This document shows, piece by piece, positions 60,085-64,000 of a DNA stretch of 64,000 nt. The stretch's first letter is position 1; each line of letters opens with the position of its first letter. Source of the stretch: Lumnitzera littorea (Eukaryota > Streptophyta > Magnoliopsida > Myrtales > Combretaceae); NCBI GenBank assembly GCA_024138015.1, contig JAMXBB010000006.1, positions 69,191,581-69,255,580 of the forward strand, given 5' to 3'. Below the pieces are notes generated by a model, which made no database searches, was not told the origin of the DNA, and saw only the letters and a list, made by a program, of their open reading frames with translations. The position numbers were made by a program, and so were the translations under genes.

Positions 60085-63000
60085 TGTCGAGCTTGGTTTT
60101 TTCACCATCCTTGTTCTTTTATAAAATTAGGTCTTCTTTAAACCGATTAGTACTAGACCTTACCCGTTTAATATCGATCATTGACTAGGGTTTAAAGAAA
60201 ACCGTTCCTTTTTGTTTTGAAAACAATTTTAGAGTCTCCACCCAACCGGAGTCAGGAAAGATAGTTAAGTTATAGCTAATCAAATGGATTGGTTATTACT
60301 TAACTACTAGTTTAACGATTAAAACTAGTTTTACGAAATGGTTTTTGAAACCAGAGAATTTGGATACTAGGGTTAAGAATTTTAAACCCTTACAAGTAAC
60401 GTTGACTTTCTAAAATTAAAATTAAACTTAAAAATTATCTTTTGAAAAAAAGCAGAATTTTGTTATTGGTTACTCTAATTGGATAAACAAAATAATCTAA
60501 ACTTAAAGAAAAAGGGAACTTAGGTTTTTTTTTTTCATTTTTATTGTTGCCCCATAGGTACCTACATATCCGCTATTCGAGATCAAACGTATATAGTTCT
60601 TTTATAAAAACTTTAGTGGGTGATTTGATTTTAATTCTTGAAAACAATCGAGTTTATGTTTCTTACTCGATTTGGTTCATTTAAGAAAATTTCTAAACAA
60701 GGTCCTAAGTTGGATTTTATTTTTTGAAATTCTAAATGATCCTAATTTGGAAAATGGTTAATTTATTTTTATTTCATTTTTGGAAAATCAATTTTTCTAA
60801 GTGATAAAACAATTTTATTCCCTATCCTATTTATTTTACTTTGATTTTATTATATCATGTTATTTATTTACTACTTATTATATTTTATCTATGTTTATTA
60901 AACTAAAAAAATAAAGAAATAAAGTAAAATAAATTTACTCCTTTCATTTTTCTTTTTCCCCTTTTTTTTCTTCTTTTTATTTTTTTTTCTTATTCTTTTC
61001 CTTTTTTTCATATTATTACATTTACATTTAGAAATAAATAAAGTAAATAAATTTACAAAACCGAAAAAAAAAAGGAACAAAACTCAAATAAGAATGCTTC
61101 GGACTAGTAGAGATGTACAAGTTGGCTTTGGGCCTTAGGTCAGATCTCGAGTTGGATTTAGGTCGAGTTCGGGTTGACTCTCCTGGATTTGGGTTAGGCT
61201 TCTACAACAGTAGCAACACCGATATGATTTGACTTGATACGGTCACCAAAATGAGTGGGTGAGGGGTGTTTAGTGTGTTTCTGATTAGGATTATAGGGGC
61301 TAGACACGACGCCGTGGCTACAGGAGGTGGTTTGGATGGTGGCGTGAAGTGGTGGTTGGTGGTAATGCTAAGGAAGCGGTGTCTAGAATCTCTGGGTTCT
61401 AATTGGTGGCTAGGGTAAGGGTTTTGAAGTGTAGGGAATGTCGTAGTGGGGTTAATTTAGAGTGCGGAGTAATGGTGGTGGTGGTTCAAGAGAGGGTGGT
61501 TATGGTAGTTAAGGTTTCGGTCGAAGTGGTGGTTTATGAGCACGGCAGTGGAGCTAGAGGGCAGTGATGGAAAGCTTAAAGTATGGGGGTTGCAACCATA
61601 ATGTTGGGTTTGGTTGAGAGTAGCTACAGAGAGAGATTCGAAGAGAGGGAGAGGGTGCAATGGAAGGTTAGAGAGAGAATGAGATTGCGAGAGAGGGAGG
61701 GCTTGGGAGTTGATTCGAAAGCTCGTTTGTGTTTGTGTGTATGCTTGGATGCTTGTAAGCCTCTTATTTATACATGAAAACACCAATCGAACAAGGAAAG
61801 ATCAAATTCGGAGTTAAAAGAGAGTGCTTGAAAATCAAGTTTCTTCTGAATTTTAGAGCTCGATTTGAATGCTCCTTTGACTGAATTTGGACGTGTTCTT
61901 ATGTTTGATTCAAAGTAGTCCACACAGTAAACAAAATCAAAGCAAGAGATTACATGTGGGTATGTAGAATTTGTGTGAAAATTGGAGCTAAAGTGGAGGG
62001 AATAGGCTGTTCTTCACTGGGAAAGTAGAGGAAATGTGGAGAAAATGAGGGAAAACTAAGGGAAAGAGAGGGAAAGTGCTTATATGGCATTGACGTGGTG
62101 CTATGTCAACTACGTCAGCTAATCCGATCGATCACAGTGTGCCACGTAGCACTACGACATCACGGGATGAAACTAATTCTATGACCAATTTAACTTAATC
62201 AGAATGCATGTTTTCAACATCCAATATAGTACCTTATTTTAATTTTCTTAAGTCCTGTTTTTCTTAAGACAAATCGGGGTTTGAGGGACTATATTTAATC
62301 TACTTTTATGCTATACTGAACACAAACATAACTTAAGGATAACCAGTATTTGTCAACGAGGGTTGCCTTCCCTTCTATTCACCACTCGGTGCAAAGTTGG
62401 AGCTGAAAAACGTTGACTCTAAATTGCATTAATTGGCCAAAAATTCTACAGCTACAGGTATGGAATCACATTGGTCTAATTTAGCGTATTGTATTGGGAC
62501 CACCATCCCCCAACATCAGCGAATTATAAAACAATAGATTTCAACGAGCTGTTGTACCCAACACCTTTGGTGCCTCACGAAATATAGTCCAACCAGTGTT
62601 GTCTTGTCTACTTGGGAGCTGAGATGTTAGCACGAGTCATCCAACTGGATGCTGCCACGTGTCAGGACACATGGTGCAATAAGATCTTAACACATGGCAG
62701 TTCCTGATGTGAGAAAAATAAAAAACTTGTACATGCCTTCTCCAAGATTCCAACCCCTAATCTCATACTTATCCTAATGTTAATGTTCATATGCTTATTC
62801 ATTAAACCGTTGGTCTGTGCCTTATCTATATATGTAATTTAATTGCACATATGAACTCGATTAACTTGGGCTAGATTTAAATCTAAACCCAAGTTCAATG
62901 ATCCAACTTCTAAACTTATTTCAAAATTAAAAATCTACCATAATAAAATGTTATTTTCTAAAATATTTTATTTTTTTCAATTTTTTTAATTTTTCAAATT

Positions 63001-63228
63001 TCAAAATTTTTGTGTTTCTTATCCAAATTTATTATTTTTTATGCTTTTTCTTATTTTTGAATTTTTTTGTATTTTTCTAAAGTTCTTATTTTTTTTTTCT
63101 AAATTTCTTAATTTTTTTTTATTTTCTTTAATTTCCTATTTTTTGTGTTTTCCCTAATTTGGAGCCTATTAAGAAAAGAAAGAAAAATAAAGTAATAAAA
63201 TAAAGAGAGCAAAAATTGGGTGTCTATA
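60085..63228 (-). repeat. Solo LTR of the Tat/Ogre family inside element B gag
   Basis: On the minus strand it starts TATAGACACCCAATTTTTGC (TGTAGACACCC family) at 63228 and ends CCAAGCTCGACA at 60085. It contains the GGTTGGGTGGAGACTCT element near 60225-60260 and the ACGTTTGATCTCGAATAGC block near 60580. It is flanked by perfect GGAGG duplications. Element A has the uninterrupted gag sequence at the same place (near 32361). An open frame at 61457-61786 lies in the R-U5 part and is not gene-like. 3144 bases. Confidence 0.85.
61765..61773 (-). promoter_or_regulatory. TATA box of the solo LTR
   Basis: The minus strand reads GTATAAATAAG, about 1.46 kb into the LTR. The downstream purine/pyrimidine-rich GAGAGAGAG tract (61625-61700) lies in the presumed leader. 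Confidence 0.5.
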
Positions 63229-63276
63229 GGAGGAAGTGTCAACACCTACACTCTTAGTCATTCTAGTTTTAGCCAT
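63229..63276 (-). pseudogene. gag: Gag start of element B, separated by the solo LTR
   Basis: ATG at 63276-63274 on the minus strand opens MAKTRMTKSVGVDTSS, sixteen codons homologous to the gag start of element A, and is then broken by the solo LTR at 63228. The reading continues at 60084. Confidence 0.75.
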
Positions 63277-63297
63277 GTGGGTGTGTTTAGAAGAAAA

Positions 63298-63311
63298 CAA
63301 ATGACACCAAA
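63298..63311 (-). other. Primer binding site of element B
   Basis: The minus strand reads TTTGGTGTCATTTG directly after the LTR. Compared with the Tat-type TTTGGCGCCGTCTG it differs only by transitions (CG and CC sites changed to TG and TC, and so on). Confidence 0.7.
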
Positions 63312-63757
63312 TGTTATTGGTGAATTTTAGGAGTTGGAAATATCCTACAAAGATTAGAAAGATGCTTGGTACCAAAGCTAGTCTGATGTAGCCACTCCGA
63401 TGCCTAAGTTAGTAAGTAGGAATGAGAAAACTAAAGTAAAGAGGTTAAGAGTTATTAGATGCCCCTTATAGAGTTTCTTTCTTGTATTTATAAGAGATTG
63501 TCATGTTTGAAGGAGCAGTTATTAGAATAACTGTTTAGACACATGGAAATTTATTGATTAGACACCTTTCTTGAAATATGGGGAGAGCGGGTAGTTATGT
63601 AATATAACCGTACTTGTGATAACTATTCATGCTATGAACCTGAATTCGAATTAGGAGTAGATGTGTTACTCAACGAGGAGCCAAGAATATAGATTTCCCA
63701 ACCTGTTGACAACCGAATGGACGATTAAGACAGGTAGACAAAAACCAACTATCAACA
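63312..63757 (-). repeat. 5' LTR of element B
   Basis: 446 bases, colinear with 52385-52827. On the minus strand it begins TGTTGATAGTTGG and ends CACCAATAACA. A TATA box (minus TATAAATAC) lies at 63484-63493. It is followed by the target-site duplication AATAT. Confidence 0.85.
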
Positions 63758-64000
63758 AATATATTATATGAATTGTCTCATTATCATTAATATGTAGGTA
63801 TGCACTGAAAAAAAATTTATATATATACATATATTTATATATCAATACAACAACAACATACTTTAGGATACACTTATCTAGAAATATATACACCATAATT
63901 ACTAATTAGTAAAAGAACTATTATATAGTAAAATCCATATATATATATATATATATATAATTAAATGCCAAGGATAATTTGGAAGATACCAAGTCATCCT
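63758..64000 (+). other. Right flank of element B, probably element C continued
   Basis: AT-rich sequence with AT dinucleotide runs (63820-63840 and 63938-63959). By position it should be the sequence of C between pol and its 3' LTR, but it is too short to prove. No gene seen. Confidence 0.35.

Noticed and set aside
61457..61786. Open frame of 109 codons on the minus strand (His/Ser/Leu-rich)
   Set aside because: It lies in the R-U5 region of a solo LTR, is compositionally biased and has no family motif.

Overview
This is plant nuclear DNA, very probably from an angiosperm with a large repeat-rich genome. It is strongly AT-rich and consists, as far as I can see, entirely of long terminal repeat (LTR) retrotransposons that are old, broken and inserted into one another. 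I found no host gene, no rRNA or tRNA gene and no CRISPR array. All coding regions are pseudogenes with many in-frame stops and small frameshifts, so they were recognised from family motifs read across the breaks.

Layout, left to right. (1) 1-1892: right part of a long LTR of a TGTAAACC family. (2) 1893-3711: element E (Tat lineage of Ty3/gypsy, + strand): LTR part with TATA box, primer binding site (PBS) and truncated gag. (3) 3712-10268: 5' end of element F (Ogre-like Tat, +): a long LTR interrupted near its end by solo LTR H (7086-9300), then a PBS and leader. (4) 10269-29053: element T1 (+, long-LTR gypsy), containing inverted (- strand) debris: gag D with PBS and LTR part, a 4.7 kb inverted LTR, and a deleted chromovirus-like gag-protease-RT element. 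(5) 29054-31849: F resumes with an Ogre-type gag. (6) 31850-41209: element A (Tat, +), complete from LTR to LTR. (7) 41210-45555: F resumes with a minisatellite-bearing 3' region, polypurine tract (PPT) and 3' LTR, which itself carries a small solo LTR. (8) 45556-52384: element C (Ty1/copia, SIRE/Maximus-like, +) inserted in F's 3' LTR. (9) 52385-63757: element B (Tat, - strand, same family as A) inserted in C, with solo LTR 60085-63228 inside its gag. (10) 63758-64000: probably C again.

The insertion order can be read from target-site duplications and from empty sites in sister copies: E before F; F before H, T1, A and C; C before B; B before its solo LTR. A and B are defective in complementary ways. 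A has lost the protease segment but keeps RT, RNase H, archaeal-like RNase H and integrase. B keeps protease and integrase but has lost nearly all RT and both RNase H domains.

The most interesting content is a long reading frame on the strand opposite to pol, between integrase and the 3' LTR of both A and B (37504-40128 minus; 53401-55940 plus). It resembles the putative gypsy type transposon family and appears to contain at least two short phase-0 introns at identical positions in both copies, flanking a 54-nt exon. Introns survive retrotransposition only if they lie antisense to the genomic RNA, which is the arrangement seen. Next to it, and in the 3' region of F, are minisatellite arrays typical of hypervariable 3' regions of Tat elements.
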